A stretch of DNA of 64,000 nucleotides, from assembly GCA_905221605.1 (NCBI GenBank), contig CAJNDS010002091.1, forward strand, positions 555,001 through 619,000. Reading direction: 5' to 3'. The notes under the pieces were generated by a model, which saw only the letters and a program-made list of their open reading frames with translations, searched no databases and was not told the DNA's origin. The position numbers were made by a program, and so were the translations under genes. Origin of the DNA: Symbiodinium natans (Eukaryota; Sar; Dinophyceae; Suessiales; Symbiodiniaceae). Below, one piece after another: positions 41,760-52,307 of the stretch (its first letter is position 1; each line of letters starts with the position of its first letter).

Positions 41760-42290
41760 TATAGGCAGGTCAAGTTGAGGGATTTCCTCAAACAAGCTAA
41801 TGTTTGCCTCGAATACGGGGATACGCCAACCGCGAGACTCATGTTTGCATAGAATGAATGTTCATGCACTCTGTAAAAATTCGTATTCCAGCAGGAAAAG
41901 ACATCGGGATAATCTGGTGCAGGGTGGCCTTTTGATCGGACCCTGAAAGCTGCAGAATTGAGGTTTAGGCCAAGTTCAGTGTTTGGGGTTTAGGCATTGT
42001 AAGGGTTCAGGGAGTAGGGAACCGTAAACGATTGGCAACTGTGTGGGGCCTGCTGTCCGAGAGAAGGTGCGGCCAAACACCTCCCTCCCTTGAATGCCAA
42101 GAGAATTTAGGGTTTAGGCTTATATGGGTGTTTAAGAGGAATGTTCGTTGACAGCACAAAATTTCCATGAAGCAAGTTTGCATGAGCGGGAGCGCACCCC
42201 GGAAGCACCAGAATCTGTGAAGGGCAAGCGTGCACGGTTTTAGGGCCATACTAAGGGCCCATGGTTCCAACTTTAGATACTTTCGGAAAC
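41760..42290. other. no supported gene
   Basis: Mixed sequence without clear splice-bounded islands. Isolated TTTAGG words near 41960 and 42110. Confidence 0.35.
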
Positions 42291-42388
42291 CCCCTAAACC
42301 CTAAACCCGAAACCCTAAACCCTAATTAAACCCTAAACCCTAAACCCTATAAGCCCAAAAACCCTAGTCCGAAACCCCCATATGCCTT

Positions 42389-42447
42389 GGGGCCCGCATC
42401 GCGCTTGGTGCGCAGAAACAGCTCCATGGCTCCAGCGCCAGCCTTAG
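42389..42447 (+). CDS. candidate exon
   Basis: Reads GARIALGAQKQLHGSSASL, ending AG|GTCGGA, between CCCTAAA-like and TTTAGGG-like tracts. No clear acceptor. Confidence 0.35.
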
Positions 42448-42464
42448 GTCGGAGGGAGTTTAGC

Positions 42465-42850
42465 GTTCAGGGTTTAGGGGTCCTAAGGATTTAGGGTTCA
42501 TGGTTTAGGGTTCATAATAGGGTTCTTAGGGTTCATAGGGTTCATAGGGTTCATAGGGTTCATAGGGTTCATAGGGTTCAGGGTTATGGACTAGGGTGGT
42601 TTAGGGTGGTTTAGGGTTTAGGGTGGTTAGGGGTTAGGGTTTAGCGGGGATTGCTGAAGGCCCTTATAGGGAGGGCCCACCTCCACACTCTACACTATAG
42701 CTATGGGAGTTTAGGCTTAGGGTTTAGGGTTTAGGGTTTAGCGTTTAGGGTTTAGGGTTTAGGGTTTAGGGTTTAGGGTTTAGGGTTTAGGGTTTAGGGT
42801 TTAGGGTTTAGGGTTTAGGGTTTAGGGTTTAGGGTTTAGGGGGGGGGGGT
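42465..42850 (+). repeat. telomeric tracts with (GGGTTCATA)n variant
   Basis: 42517-42585 is a nonamer GGGTTCATA array. 42710-42842 is about eighteen near-perfect TTTAGGG units ending in a G10 run. Confidence 0.95.
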
Positions 42851-43016
42851 TTTGGCATTTTGGGGTTGTGGGGCTTTGGGCTCTTGGGGTTTTGTGTTTA
42901 GGGATGTTGGGGTTGAGTCCCTGAGACTATGAGGCCTGCCACGTTTGTACTGGCCTGGGAAATGTCTAAAACTTGAGTTCCTTCCAGGTACCTTCAACAA
43001 TAATTCAGTTCCCTTT

Positions 43017-43119
43017 ACTTAGTTGTCCAGTACCTAGGGGTTTTAAAGGTTAACCTTTGGGATTATAAGGGGAATATATTAACCCAAAAAGGTTAAAGGT
43101 TACCTACTCTACTACTAAG
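43017..43119. mobile_element. family-3 element, copy 1
   Basis: Runs from cttagttgtccagtacctag to acctactctactactaag. Almost identical over its length to 45140-45241; a shortened copy lies at 53899-53962. Ends are weakly inverted (CTTAGT / ACTAAG). Confidence 0.8.
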
Positions 43120-43617
43120 TTTAAGAGACTTTTTATAAGGGAACCTTGCACCCCAAAAAAGGCGCAACAGGGTACCACTGGGCTACCATGGAAAGACCCT
43201 CCCATTGAAACCACGCGGCTCACTCAGCTCCTTCGGGCGAAGCCAAACCCCTCAAGCCTCAAGCCCTCAACATCCAAAAACCCTACACATGGGGAGGTGT
43301 CCGAAATCAGGGGTACCTAAACCCTAAACCCTAAACCCTAAACCCTAAACCCTTTTTGGGGTACCAGGGGATCGTGCTCTTTGGGGTCGATACTAGGGGC
43401 CCCTTTCTTTCGTAAACCCCCAACATGCCTGAACAATAAACTTTAAGACTTTAAGTCCTAAACCCAACCAGCACGCACGAGGGGGAGGGCACCAAACTTT
43501 CTCACCCTAAACCCTAAACCCCTCACCCTAAACCCTAAACCCTAAATCCTAAACCCTACACCCTAGTGTACACCCTAGCCGAAATCCTGCACCACGCGAA
43601 CTTGGGCTAGCGGCTAG

Positions 43618-43679
43618 CGGCCCGCCGACCCACCCCCTGCCCTCATCCTCGTCCCGCAAAAGGCTTCATGGGGGGCAGG
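43618..43679 (+). CDS. candidate exon
   Basis: GGCTAG acceptor, reads RPADPPPALILVPQKASWGA, then GG|GTTTTAGG donor running into TTTAGGG-type sequence. Confidence 0.45.
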
Positions 43680-43859
43680 GTTTTAGGCTTTAGGGTTTAG
43701 AGTTTCGGGTTTAGGGTTAAGTACCTTGGGGCCCTTAGGTAAGCTTAGGGAGCCATAGGGAGTAGTAGGGTATTATCCCCCTTGAACCCCCCTCCCTTAA
43801 GAAAGGACTCCAGCTGGAACCAGGGGCGAGCCTGATACTCGCCCAATCTGTCGAGAAAG

Positions 43860-44180
43860 TGTACCTCTCTTGGGCTCTAATACGGTTTACTCCAGACCTC
43901 TAGACTATAGGGATGTCCCTAAGCCCCCAAACCGAACACCCTTTGGCTTTGTAGTTCCAAGCACGACCTTGTTGAAACTTTGCAGTTCAACCACATCTGT
44001 GCAGTGCTGCCAAGAAAATGCAGCGAAACCACTGCGCGGACTGTGCAGGGGACTCTGGTGTTCAGGATTTGGCAAAGTTTCGTGGCAAGCCAATGGAGCC
44101 CAACCTTCTCGGCTACGTCCTAAGCATGTAGCCGGACCCCAAGGTAACAACTTGTGGTCGATGTTGGTCTTGCAGCACCC
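43860..44180. other. possible coding sequence, unresolved
   Basis: Both strands carry open frames here (plus: FGFVVPSTTLLKLCSSTTSV; minus: WAPLACHETLPNPEHQSPLH). I could not choose a strand or splice sites. Confidence 0.25.
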
Positions 44181-44204
44181 TGAGCCCTCAACCCCCAAAC
44201 CCTC

Positions 44205-44785
44205 AACCCGAAACCGTAAACCCTAGCCCTAAACCCTAAACCCTAAACCTTAAACCCTAAACCCTAAACCCTAAACCCCAAACCCCAAACCCCAACCTGA
44301 GGCCTGGACCCTCATAACCCTGAAGACCCGACATCCCACAGACCCTGTGAAGCCTGAAGCCTCGAAAGCCTCACGCCTCGACGATTCGAGCTTGGCGCTC
44401 CAAGCAACTGGGTTTGGGGTTTAGGGTTTAGGGTTTGGGGATTGGGGTTTGGGGTTCGGGGTTTCGGGTTTGGGTTTAGGGTTTAGGTCCCACTAAACCC
44501 TAAACCCCAAATCCTAACCCTAAGCCCCCATCCTAAACCCCTAAACCCCCAAACCCTGAACCCCCCCAAAAACCCTAAACCCTAAAACCCTAAACCCTAA
44601 ACCCCAAACCCTGAACCCCCCCCCCCCCCCCAAAAAAAAAAAACCCTAAAACCCTAAAACCCTAAACCCCAAACCCCTAAACCCCCAAAAACCCTGAACC
44701 CCAAACCCCAAACCCTAAACCCTAAACACTAAACCCTAAACCCTAAACCCCCCAAAAAACCCTGAACCCCAAACCCTAAAATCCC
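44205..44785. repeat. dense telomeric tracts in alternating orientation
   Basis: CCCTAAA (44205-44300), TTTAGGG/TTTGGGG (44410-44487), then CCCTAAA/CCCCAAA (44494-44775) with a C15A11 run near 44620. The 44487/44494 boundary is nearly direct head-to-head. Confidence 0.9.
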
Positions 44786-44787
44786 AG

Positions 44788-44891
44788 ACCGGATCGACTG
44801 GGGGGGCGCCGGGAGGGCTCCGTGGCACTCGGCATAGAAGGATGCCTGCCAGGACGCCCCCCCCAAGACCCCCTTTAGTAGACAACATGGG
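44788..44891 (+). CDS. candidate exon between opposed telomeric tracts
   Basis: ATCCCAG acceptor. Reads TGSTGGAPGGLRGTRHRRMP then ARTPPPRPPLVDNM, ending at ATGG(G)|GTTTAG. CCCTAAA on the left and TTTAGGG on the right. Confidence 0.45.
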
Positions 44892-45139
44892 GTTTAGGGT
44901 TTAGGGTTTAGGGTTTGGGGTTTGGGGTTGAGGGTTTGGGGTTTGGGGTTTAGGGTTTGGGGTTGAGGGTTTGGGGTTTAGGGTTTGGGGTTTTAGGGTT
45001 TGGGGTTTGGGGTTTGGGGTTTGGGGTTTTAAGGTTCTAAGGGAACCCTTTTGGGCTTCCTGACCCTCAAGTGGAGAAAGGCCCCTGCTCAGACTTTAGG
45101 GTTTTAGAACCGGCCTGCTTAGGGCCTTAAAAAGTATAT

Positions 45140-45241
45140 CTTAGTTGTCCAGTACCTAGGGGTTTTAAAGGTTAACCTTTGGGATTCTAAGGGGAATATA
45201 TTAACCCAAAAAGGTTAAAGGTTACCTACTCTACTACTAAG
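45140..45241. mobile_element. family-3 element, copy 2
   Basis: Near-identical to 43017-43119, differing at about one position in the visible comparison (gattcta vs gattata). Confidence 0.85.
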
Positions 45242-45940
45242 ATATAGGGACTTTGGGGCCCAAGTACGTAATAACAAGGTACATGAACCCTTAGGGATGG
45301 ACAAAGAACTAGGAGACCAGCTGGGCAGCTGTCACACATTGACCTCAAACATGAACCTCAGTTTAGGGCTTTAGGATTTAGGGTTTAGGGATTTTTAGGG
45401 TTTAGGGTTTTAGGGTTTCAGGGTTTAGGGTTTAGGGCTTAGGGTTTACTTCAACTTGTAAGGTTTAAGGCCTAGGGTTGTAAACCAGACAAGTACTGGA
45501 AGCCTCGCGGCCCGAAACTTGGACCCTGTACACCATCAACGCCACGAAGCCCTACAGGCCATTCGCAAACAAACGCGAGCCCTACAAACCCACGCGGAAG
45601 TCAACAACTATAAGCTAAAAGCCCCTGAAGCCCCTGAAGCCCCAAAACTTTAAACCCTGGACCCTAAACCTTCAACTCCTCGTGGCTCTGTCTCTCGAAG
45701 ATGCCATGCGCCCTGCACCTGTGAAGCCTACCCACCCCCCCAAACCCTAAACCCTGAACCCGTACTCTGTGTAAAACTTAGAGTATATCATCCCGGAAGA
45801 TCAACCCTGCGAGACCAAAAACACATAACACGTATAGGCTGAGGGCGTGGGCTTTTTTTTCCACAATACAAGACATATTACATACACATATACATCCTCA
45901 TGACCCTGCAAGCCCTACAAGCCCGGTCCACTCTCTATAA
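45242..45940. other. no supported gene
   Basis: Scattered heptamers, and an island at 45495-45620 (plus: GPKLGPCTPSTPRSP) without clear splice sites. Confidence 0.35.
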
Positions 45941-46202
45941 GCCTTAATTACTTTGAAGCCATGTAAGCCCGACAAATCCAGTTGGCCCTATAACTATGAA
46001 CCCTCACCGGGTGAACCCTGTACCCTGTAAAGCCGTACAAGCTCTGATAGGCCCCAACGACCGCCATGTAAACCCTGAAAAAGCACGCGCGATAAGTGTA
46101 TATTATATGTATACACCATATATGCATAGACATATAATATATATATACATATATATTATATATATATATAATGTGGAAGTATGTGTGTATATATATATAT
46201 AT

Positions 46203-46297
46203 AGATGTATGTATGTATGTATGTATGTATGTATGTATGTATGTATGTATGTATGTATGTATGTATGTATGTATGTATGTGTGTGTGTGTATGTGTG

Positions 46298-46328
<31 letters not shown>

Positions 46329-46349
46329 GTATGTATGTATGTAGGTATG
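46203..46349 (+). repeat. (GTAT)n microsatellite
   Basis: About 145 bp of GTAT tetranucleotide with a short GT run inside. Flanked on the left by (TA)n. The Thr/His/Ile/Tyr frames are artefacts. Confidence 0.97.
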
Positions 46350-46939
46350 TATGCACACCTCTGGCAAGTACTAAAACAAACCCTAGAAGTAAACCTGATA
46401 AGACCGCAAAAAAGCCCAGTATTACAAGCCATCAGCATGCCTCAACTTAAGAACCCCAAACCCTGCTTTATGTAAGCTACCTCATAAGAGGGCTTAGGGT
46501 TGAGGGAGTCCTTAAGGGGGTTGTATAACAAGGACTTGCCACAAGAGCAGGCTTTGAGTTGCTAGGGCATAACGGTAGAAGTAAGCACTTTTGTGCTTTC
46601 TAGACTCGAAGATGTACCCCTAATATACAACCCCTAAGCATACCGAACGAGTAAACATGTAGGGTTCAGGGTTCAGGGTTTAGGGACTTCTTACAATCTG
46701 AACATTGGGCATGCTGAAGGAGCCTGGAAGGTCCAAAGCCCGCAGTCCGGACCTGGGGGGTCTTGATAATTTCTGTAGGTTTTGGGGTTTGGGGTTTGGG
46801 GTTTATAGGGCTTAGGGATTAGGGTTTCGGGTTTAGGGTTTGGGGTTAGGAGGACTAGGAACTCGGCAAGCTGCACGGTTTGGGTCTGAGTTCAGAGCAG
46901 CTGGAATGCGCTCGAAGTAATATGTGGGTTGTGATGTAG

Positions 46940-47194
46940 ACTCCCAGCCTACCTGAGCCGCTACCACGCTGGTGCCCATAGTACCGAAATCCCACCCAAA
47001 AAAAACAGGTCGGCCCGATTCAATGATTCGGCAATGACATCCGTGCCCACCACGAGTCCTCTCTCCGTCTCCATGAGGACTGGGAATACCCGCTTCGGGT
47101 CGGCTTCTATCCCGCTGCAAACGGTGGCCCTGAAATGCACATGTCTCCTCATTGCTTCTTCTCGAATTTCTTTCCGAAGAAACCCACACGACAC
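46940..47194 (-). CDS. gene fragment with a homopolymer frame break
   Basis: The minus strand reads RKEIREEAMRRHVHFRATVC, SGIEADPKRVFPVLMETERG and LVVGTDVIAESLNRADLF, then reaches a T8 run (A8 at 46998-47005). The frame then ends GGISVLWAPAW, whereas one base over it reads GWDFGTMGTSVVAAQ and meets a CAG|GTAGGC donor. A one-base change in the T run (true or a sequencing error) is the simplest explanation. A CATTTCAG acceptor-like site lies before the ATVCSG block. Unknown family. Confidence 0.5.
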
Positions 47195-47223
47195 CCCACT
47201 CTTCCCGCTTATGCTGACAGTCT

Positions 47224-47320
47224 ATTTAGGGTTTTAGGGTTTTAGGGTTTTAGGGTTTTAGGGTTTTACGGTTTTAGGGTTTTACGGTTTTAGGGTTTTA
47301 CGGTTTAGGGTTTAGGGGAC
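47224..47320 (+). repeat. TTTTAGGG octamer tract
   Basis: Ten or so TTTTAGGG/TTTTACGG octamers, an extended-T variant of the heptamer, ending in TTTAGGG. Confidence 0.9.
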
Positions 47321-47539
47321 TATAATGGGGGGGGACAACAATTGTTAGTCTAAGGGGGAACATCCCAATACGTGGGGCATGAAACGACCCAGAAACCTGA
47401 AAGAATCCTTCGACTTCATTGCTGGAGGAAAAAAGCTGTATAAACCCTAAACCCTAAACCCTAAACCCTAAACCCCAAACCCTAAACCCTAAACCCTAAT
47501 GCCCGAGTTTTCAAGAACTCATCCCCAATCGCATAAAAT

Positions 47540-47607
47540 GTCGGCTGCGAAGATGCTGAAAAGCTGCATGGCCACGAAGGCTTTTCGAAGGATCTGGAGT
47601 TCATAAG
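47540..47607 (+). CDS. candidate exon
   Basis: Reads VGCEDAEKLHGHEGFSKDLE then FI, ending AG|GTCCCG. Acidic and helical. The 5' splice boundary is not visible. Confidence 0.4.
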
Positions 47608-47660
47608 GTCCCGAAAAAGTGCCGTATTATCTAGGGACCCAAACGGAACCTAATTTTGAG

Positions 47661-47739
47661 AACGGCTCCAACACAGCTAAACGGGCTTCGGGTTCAGACG
47701 GTTTCGGCGCGCAAGGCCCTCAACCCTCCGCCCAAACAT
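47661..47739 (+). CDS. candidate exon with telomeric donor
   Basis: TTTTGAG acceptor, reads NGSNTAKRASGSDGFGAQGP then QPSAQT, then T|GTTTAG donor. Confidence 0.45.
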
Positions 47740-47908
47740 GTTTAGGCTTTTTAGCGCAAATCCTCCGAACCCTACCAAACCCTAAACCCTAAACCCTATA
47801 CCCTAAACCCTAAACCCTAGACCCTGAACCCTGAACCCTGAACCCTGAACCCTGAACCCCAAACCCTAAACCCTAAACCCTAAACCCTAGATCCTAAACC
47901 CCCCCCCC

Positions 47909-48011
47909 AATATTCCACAAGCCCTTCCGCCCGGAGGCGCCTGGTATGCCTTCTGGCTCCAGGGAGCTGGTGATGCGCACCCAGGGCCCTGGAAGAACTT
48001 GCGCTCACAAA
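47909..48011 (+). CDS. candidate exon, 34 codons
   Basis: After CCCTAAA and a C9 run the plus strand reads NIPQALPPGGAWYAFWLQGA then GDAHPGPWKNLRSQ, with a GC donor (AA|GCCCTAAA). Trp/Tyr-rich. Strong as a frame, weak at the 5' end. Confidence 0.5.
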
Positions 48012-48174
48012 AGCCCTAAACCCTGAATCCTAAACCCTAGCCCTAAACCCTAAACCCTATGCCCTAAACCCTAAACCCTGAACCGTTAGGAGCCCGAACC
48101 GCCAAGCGAAGCGATTCGCCAACAACCGCTGTTGGAACCGACACGAACCGAATCGGTTTCGGGTTTAGGGTGTA

Positions 48175-48260
48175 TACTTGGAGGCCCATGGTACTTATAA
48201 CCCCATTGCGTACAATCAATTGCAAGCCTTATAAGCCTCCTCATATAGGTACCGTGACAA
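48175..48260. mobile_element. MITE-like element, family 1, truncated
   Basis: Begins tacttggaggcccatggtac. The right inverted end is eroded (aggtaccgtgacaacc). Confidence 0.5.
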
Positions 48261-48297
48261 CCGGGTTATGAGAACACCGGGCTGAGGGAAGTTCAGG

Positions 48298-48380
48298 AGC
48301 TTCGGGGGCCTTCGGCCTTCGCAGGCCTTCGGGGCCTTCGGGGGCCTTCGGGGGGCCCTTCGGGGGCCCTTCGGGGGCTT
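48298..48380 (+). repeat. GGCCTTCGGGG minisatellite
   Basis: Seven or so units of gggggccttcg, palindromic in parts, just before a TTTAGGG tract. Confidence 0.9.
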
Positions 48381-48389
48381 AGGGCATAC

Positions 48390-48620
48390 AGGTTTTAGGC
48401 TTTAGGGTTAGGGTTTAGGGTTTAGGGTTTAGGGTTTAGGGTTTAGGGTTTAGGGTTTAGGGTTTAGGGTTTAGGGTTTAGGGTTTAGGGTTTAGGGTTT
48501 AGGGTTTAGGGTTTAGGGTTTAGGGTTTAGTTTTAGGGTTTAGGGTTTAGGGTTTAGGGTTTAGGGTTTAGGGTTTAGGGTTTAGGGTTTAGGGTTTAGG
48601 GTTTAGGGTTTAGGGTTTAG
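48390..48620 (+). repeat. telomeric heptamer tract (TTTAGGG), longest in window
   Basis: About thirty-two near-perfect units. The final TTTAG is a putative splice acceptor for the island that follows. Confidence 0.95.
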
Positions 48621-48692
48621 GGCTTCTGTCGCCTTCTGGGAGCTGCAGCACCGGTGGCGCGGGGGCCGGGAACCCGGGATCGTCCTCCTGAG
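48621..48692 (+). CDS. candidate exon bounded by TTTAG and GTTTAG
   Basis: TTTAG|GGCTTCT, reads ASVAFWELQHRWRGGREPGI then VLL, ending AG|GTTTAGC. Both splice signals are telomere-type sequence. Confidence 0.5.
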
Positions 48693-48939
48693 GTTTAGCG
48701 CTCAGCTTCGGAGCCCTGAATGTTAGGGTTTAGGGTTTAGGGTTTGGGGTTTGGGGTTTAGGGTTTAGGGTTTGGGGTTTAGGGTTTAGGGATTAGGGTT
48801 TGGGGTTTAGGGTTTAGGGATTAGGTTTCATGGTCTATCCTGTATAGCTTTAGGGCCCAACGTATGTACTACATACTCGCATGGATGCTTAGGGGAAGCT
48901 CTGAAAGCTGGGATCGTTTTAAACAACGTGAAATACTGG

Positions 48940-49009
48940 CTGGTTCTTAGTAGGGAATGAGGGAATGATGTATCCTATGAACATTCCCTCATTCCCTAGT
49001 AAGAACCAG
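48940..49009 (+). mobile_element. introner-like element, family 2, copy b
   Basis: ctggttcttagtagggaatg at the left and cattccctagtaagaaccag at the right; 70 bp, nearly all inverted repeat. Upstream sequence is open (SSESWDRFKQREILA). Confidence 0.8.
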
Positions 49010-49377
49010 AAGGAGTAAGGTACCATAGGGACCCTTTTAAGGGCCCACACTAAGGGACCATGCCTCGGTCCTTAGAACCTAAGAGTTATGGTTTAGGGTT
49101 TAGGGTTCAGAGTTTAAGGTTTGGGGTTTGGGGTTTAGTACGAAAGCCTGACCCAAAACGAAGGGCTAAACGAAGGGCTGAGCGGGGAGTTAGGGCATCC
49201 TAGAAAAGGCACTACACCCCCCCTCCCCCTCAACCTCGCCCCCGCAGCCCTAAACCCTAACCAAGCCCCCCCCTCAACCCTGAACCGGGTTTAGGGTTTA
49301 GGGGTTGGTTCCCCTAAACCCTAAACCCTAAACCCTAAACCCCAAACCCCAAACCCCAAACCCCAAACCCCAACAAG

Positions 49378-49746
49378 CTGCTTCATGGAGTCCCTGGTTC
49401 TTAGTAGGAAATGAGGGAATGAGGCTCCCTATATATACCCTTTAAGATCTTAGGGTTTAGGGTTTAGGTCTTAGGGTTTAGGGTTTAGGGTAGGATGCAT
49501 GATTCCCTCATTCCCTACTAAGAACCAGCCAATGTCCTGGAGATGCTCCACAGCATCACGGCCTCGCAATGCGCGGACGATGCGTTTTTGACGTCTCCAA
49601 GCAACCCAGAGACTCCCATACCACCCCACTTCTACAAAGGAAAAAGCCCGTTTAGGGTTTAGGGTTTAGGGTTTAGGGTTTAGGGTTAGGGCTTACATCC
49701 TCAACCGCGAACCTCGAAACCCACAAGGACCAGGCTTCCGAGCCCA
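49378..49746 (+). CDS. three-exon gene segment split by an introner-like element
   Basis: Exon 1 (49378-49396), after CAACAAG, reads LLHGVP. The intron 49397-49528 is the family-2 element. Exon 2 (49529-49649) continues in frame as NVLEMLHSITASQCADDAFL then TSPSNPETPIPPHFYKGKS, with a CC|GTTTAGGG donor. The TTTAGGG tract that follows ends in GGGTTAG. Exon 3 (49690-49746) continues in frame as AYILNREPRNPQGPGFRA to a GTGATG donor. Two successive phase-correct junctions, one across a transposon-like element and one across a telomeric tract, make this a key model. Protein not recognised. Confidence 0.65.
49394..49528 (+). mobile_element. introner-like element, family 2, copy c
   Basis: ctggttcttagtaggaaatg to cattccctactaagaaccag. 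Unlike copies a and b, it carries about 45 bp of TTTAGGG units (49450-49492) in its middle. Confidence 0.8.
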
Positions 49747-49749
49747 GTG

Positions 49750-50500
49750 ATGCAGGGCCACATCAAGGCTTGTGCGTCTCATAGGGCTTACGCGGGTTCA
49801 GGGTTTAGGGTTTAGGGTTTAGGGTTCGGGGTTCGGGGTTTAGGGTGTAGCGTTTAAAAATTGTGGTTTAGGGGCCCTATGCCCTAAATCCCAAACATAT
49901 GGAAAGAGCCCGAGATTCCGGGATTCACCTCAAGGCCTATTAGGGGTCCTTTAGCATGTTGGTTTAGGGGTAAGGGTTTTTTGGCTTTGAGACTGAGGAG
50001 TTAAGGGTTTAAGGGGCTTTAGGGCCTTCAGGCTTCCTTCTGTGTTTAGAGCCAAAGACCTGAGCCTGAGCAAAGGTTTAGGGTTTAGGGTTTAGGATTT
50101 AGGGTTTAGGGTTTAGGGCCTGAAACCTTGAGGCCTGAGGTTGTCGGGCCCGGAAGTCTTAAAGTCTCCAGGCCAGCCCAAAGCTAAGATTTCCTTCTAA
50201 AATGCTTTTGTATTGAGGCCATGCAATCAATTGTAAAGGGGGTAGTCCAACAGCTGCCCGAACGCCGTATAATATAATATAAAACGTTTGGTCCCCCATT
50301 ATTCATTATTGTCTTTTTGTTTGGCGGGCTGGCTTGGTTGGGATAGATGGACCCCCTTTAAATTCATATAAACTCATCCCTTTAAAAATCATGTGGATTC
50401 CGGCCGTAAACATGCTGACCAAGGAACACTGAATCCCTGCACTTTGAAACCCTGAACCTCTAAACCCCTGATCCATACATTTTCTCAGAGCTCGACGCGC
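49750..50500. other. no supported gene
   Basis: TTTAGGG tracts at 49800-49860 and 50078-50120, otherwise mixed sequence with no clear splice-bounded island. Confidence 0.35.
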
Positions 50501-50599
50501 TAGCGTCTGCTCCCAGTGTAGAGTGCGCCCATCATACCAGCCTGGCTGAGTAAGGGGGAGGGTGGAGGAGGAGGGGGGGGGGGGGTGGGGGTAGAGATT

Positions 50600-51000
50600 T
50601 TGGGTTTAGCTTTTCGAGAAAAGGGTTGATTTAGGCGGGCGGGCAGGCTGCTTATCGGGCGGGGGTGTGCGTGCGGGTTCGGGATTCGGGGATTCTGGCG
50701 GGCGTGGGGCCTTGTCGTAAACAATGGTAAACGTCTGCCTGACCTTGGTCATGTTCTTGCCGTCCACGGGGCTCACGAACTGGTTGTTGATCCAGCCCGC
50801 CATGCTGACCATCCAGCACGAACACCATGTCGTCCTTTGTCAGCTGGCCATCGGTGCTCCTTGCTCGGACGTAGCCCTGCACCACCTTCTGCAGGTGCTC
50901 TGCCCAGAAGTTGGGGCAGCTTTCGTGAGGCTGAGCCGAGGCGTCGCCGGCCTTCTTCGTGTCATAGAGCAGCTCGCTTCACATGCGAGGGTTTTGGGTT
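50600..51000 (-). CDS. dinoflagellate conserved protein fragment, frame-shifted
   Basis: The minus strand reads ELLYDTKKAGDASAQPHESC, PNFWAEHLQKVVQGYVRARS and TDGQLTKDDMVFVLDG (about 50975-50800). One base over it continues as SMAGWINNQFVSPVDGKNMT, KVRQTFTIVYDKAP. The combined pattern (LYDTKK--DA, CPNFW--HL, VFVLDG, W-N-F--P-GK, F-I-YDK) matches, from memory, a multicopy dinoflagellate hypothetical family. The single-base break near 50800 suggests a pseudogene or sequence error. The Pro-rich tail after 50690 is low-complexity. Confidence 0.55.
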
Positions 51001-51049
51001 GGGTATAGGGGCAGGGATTTCGGTAAGCCCTGACACCCTCAGGCAATCT

Positions 51050-52260
51050 AAAGCCAAGGGCCTAAAGGGGATCTACCAGAACTCCCTACCGTGCGTGTGG
51101 GCATCGCAATTAAGCAACTAAAGAGACCCTTAACCCCACAACGAGAGTGAGAACTCACAGCGCACAAACTTAGGGCTCAGGGCCTCAGGGTTTAGGATTC
51201 GTAGGCTTAGGGTTTAGGATTCGTGGGTTTGGGGTTGAGGATTCGTAGGTTTGTTGTAGGCACTAAGACTGCTAGGGCTTTGGGCATCTCTATGGTGGAT
51301 GGCACGAGGTTCCTTCCCAAACCCCACACTCAAGAGGTTCCCCGCGCTGGGCGCGACCTCCCTTGAACCCCAAGCCGTAAACTCAAAATAATGAAGCCTC
51401 AAAGCCAGGTACTGTGGGTTAAGGCTTAGGGTTGAGGGGTTTAGGGGTTTAGGGGTCTAGGGGTTAGGGTTGAAGCTGAAGGTAGGATTCAGACTTAAGG
51501 CCTCGAAGGCTTCGCGGTGTGTGGCTTAAGGGTCCCTAAACGGAACCAAGCTCTATGAACCTATAGGCCCAATCTCTTGGCATTGTTGCTGTTAGGGGGG
51601 GGTTTAGGGTGTTCGGATGTGGCGCGAAGGACTTCCCTAAACCTCAAACCCTAAACCCCAAACCCTGTGGGGCTACGGACTTCTGATCTTGAATCCACCC
51701 TGAAGCGAGCCTCGTAGTGGCAACGGGTCCTGCAACTAAGTGCTGTTGGCCGTTGCCTAAAGACAAAGAATCAAGTCTTGAATGTAGTTCCTTGTAAGAC
51801 AATCATGACAGTAAGACCTTTCTAACCGCAGACCCACTAGCAGTTCGGAGCAGAAGCTGGACGGACACCCCGCAAAAGAACGACTCCACTTGCAGGGTCA
51901 TGGTATTTACAACCCAATTGTAACTGTCCTTACAAGGAGGGGCCCCCTAGGTATGAGTAGAGGCATGAGAGCCCGAAATTGGGCTATAAGGATCCTAATT
52001 AGGTTATAAGTCCCTTAACTACAGTTGGTATAGTACGGGGGCCAATCCTTGTAACTGTACTTAATAACCACTTATAAGCTTTTTAAGTGCGCTGATGGTT
52101 AGGGTTAGCTTGTAAGTACAGTATTCCCACGAGCCTCCAAGTAAGCAATTCGGGGGGTCAGGGGCTGCAGATTCAGGGACTATGGGGTTTCGGGTTTAGC
52201 GTTTATAGGGTTTATGGGGATGTGAGATGAGGGTTTTAGGGTTCAGAGTTCAGGGTTCAG
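51050..52260. other. repeat-rich spacer, no supported gene
   Basis: Holds scattered TTTAGGG words and the family-1 element at 51888-52143. I see no splice-bounded exon. Confidence 0.4.
51888..52143. mobile_element. MITE-like element, family 1, long copy
   Basis: acttgcagggtcatggtatt at the left, gtattcccacgagcctccaa then gta at the right; about 256 bp, roughly twice the usual length. Confidence 0.55.
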
Positions 52261-52307
52261 GATTTATAGGGTTTAGAGGTGCTTCAACCCCCCCAACCCC
52301 GCTCCTT

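Noticed and set aside
45948-46450. Long Thr/His/Ile/Tyr and Cys/Met/Tyr/Val open frames
   Set aside because: They are translations of the (GTAT)n microsatellite.
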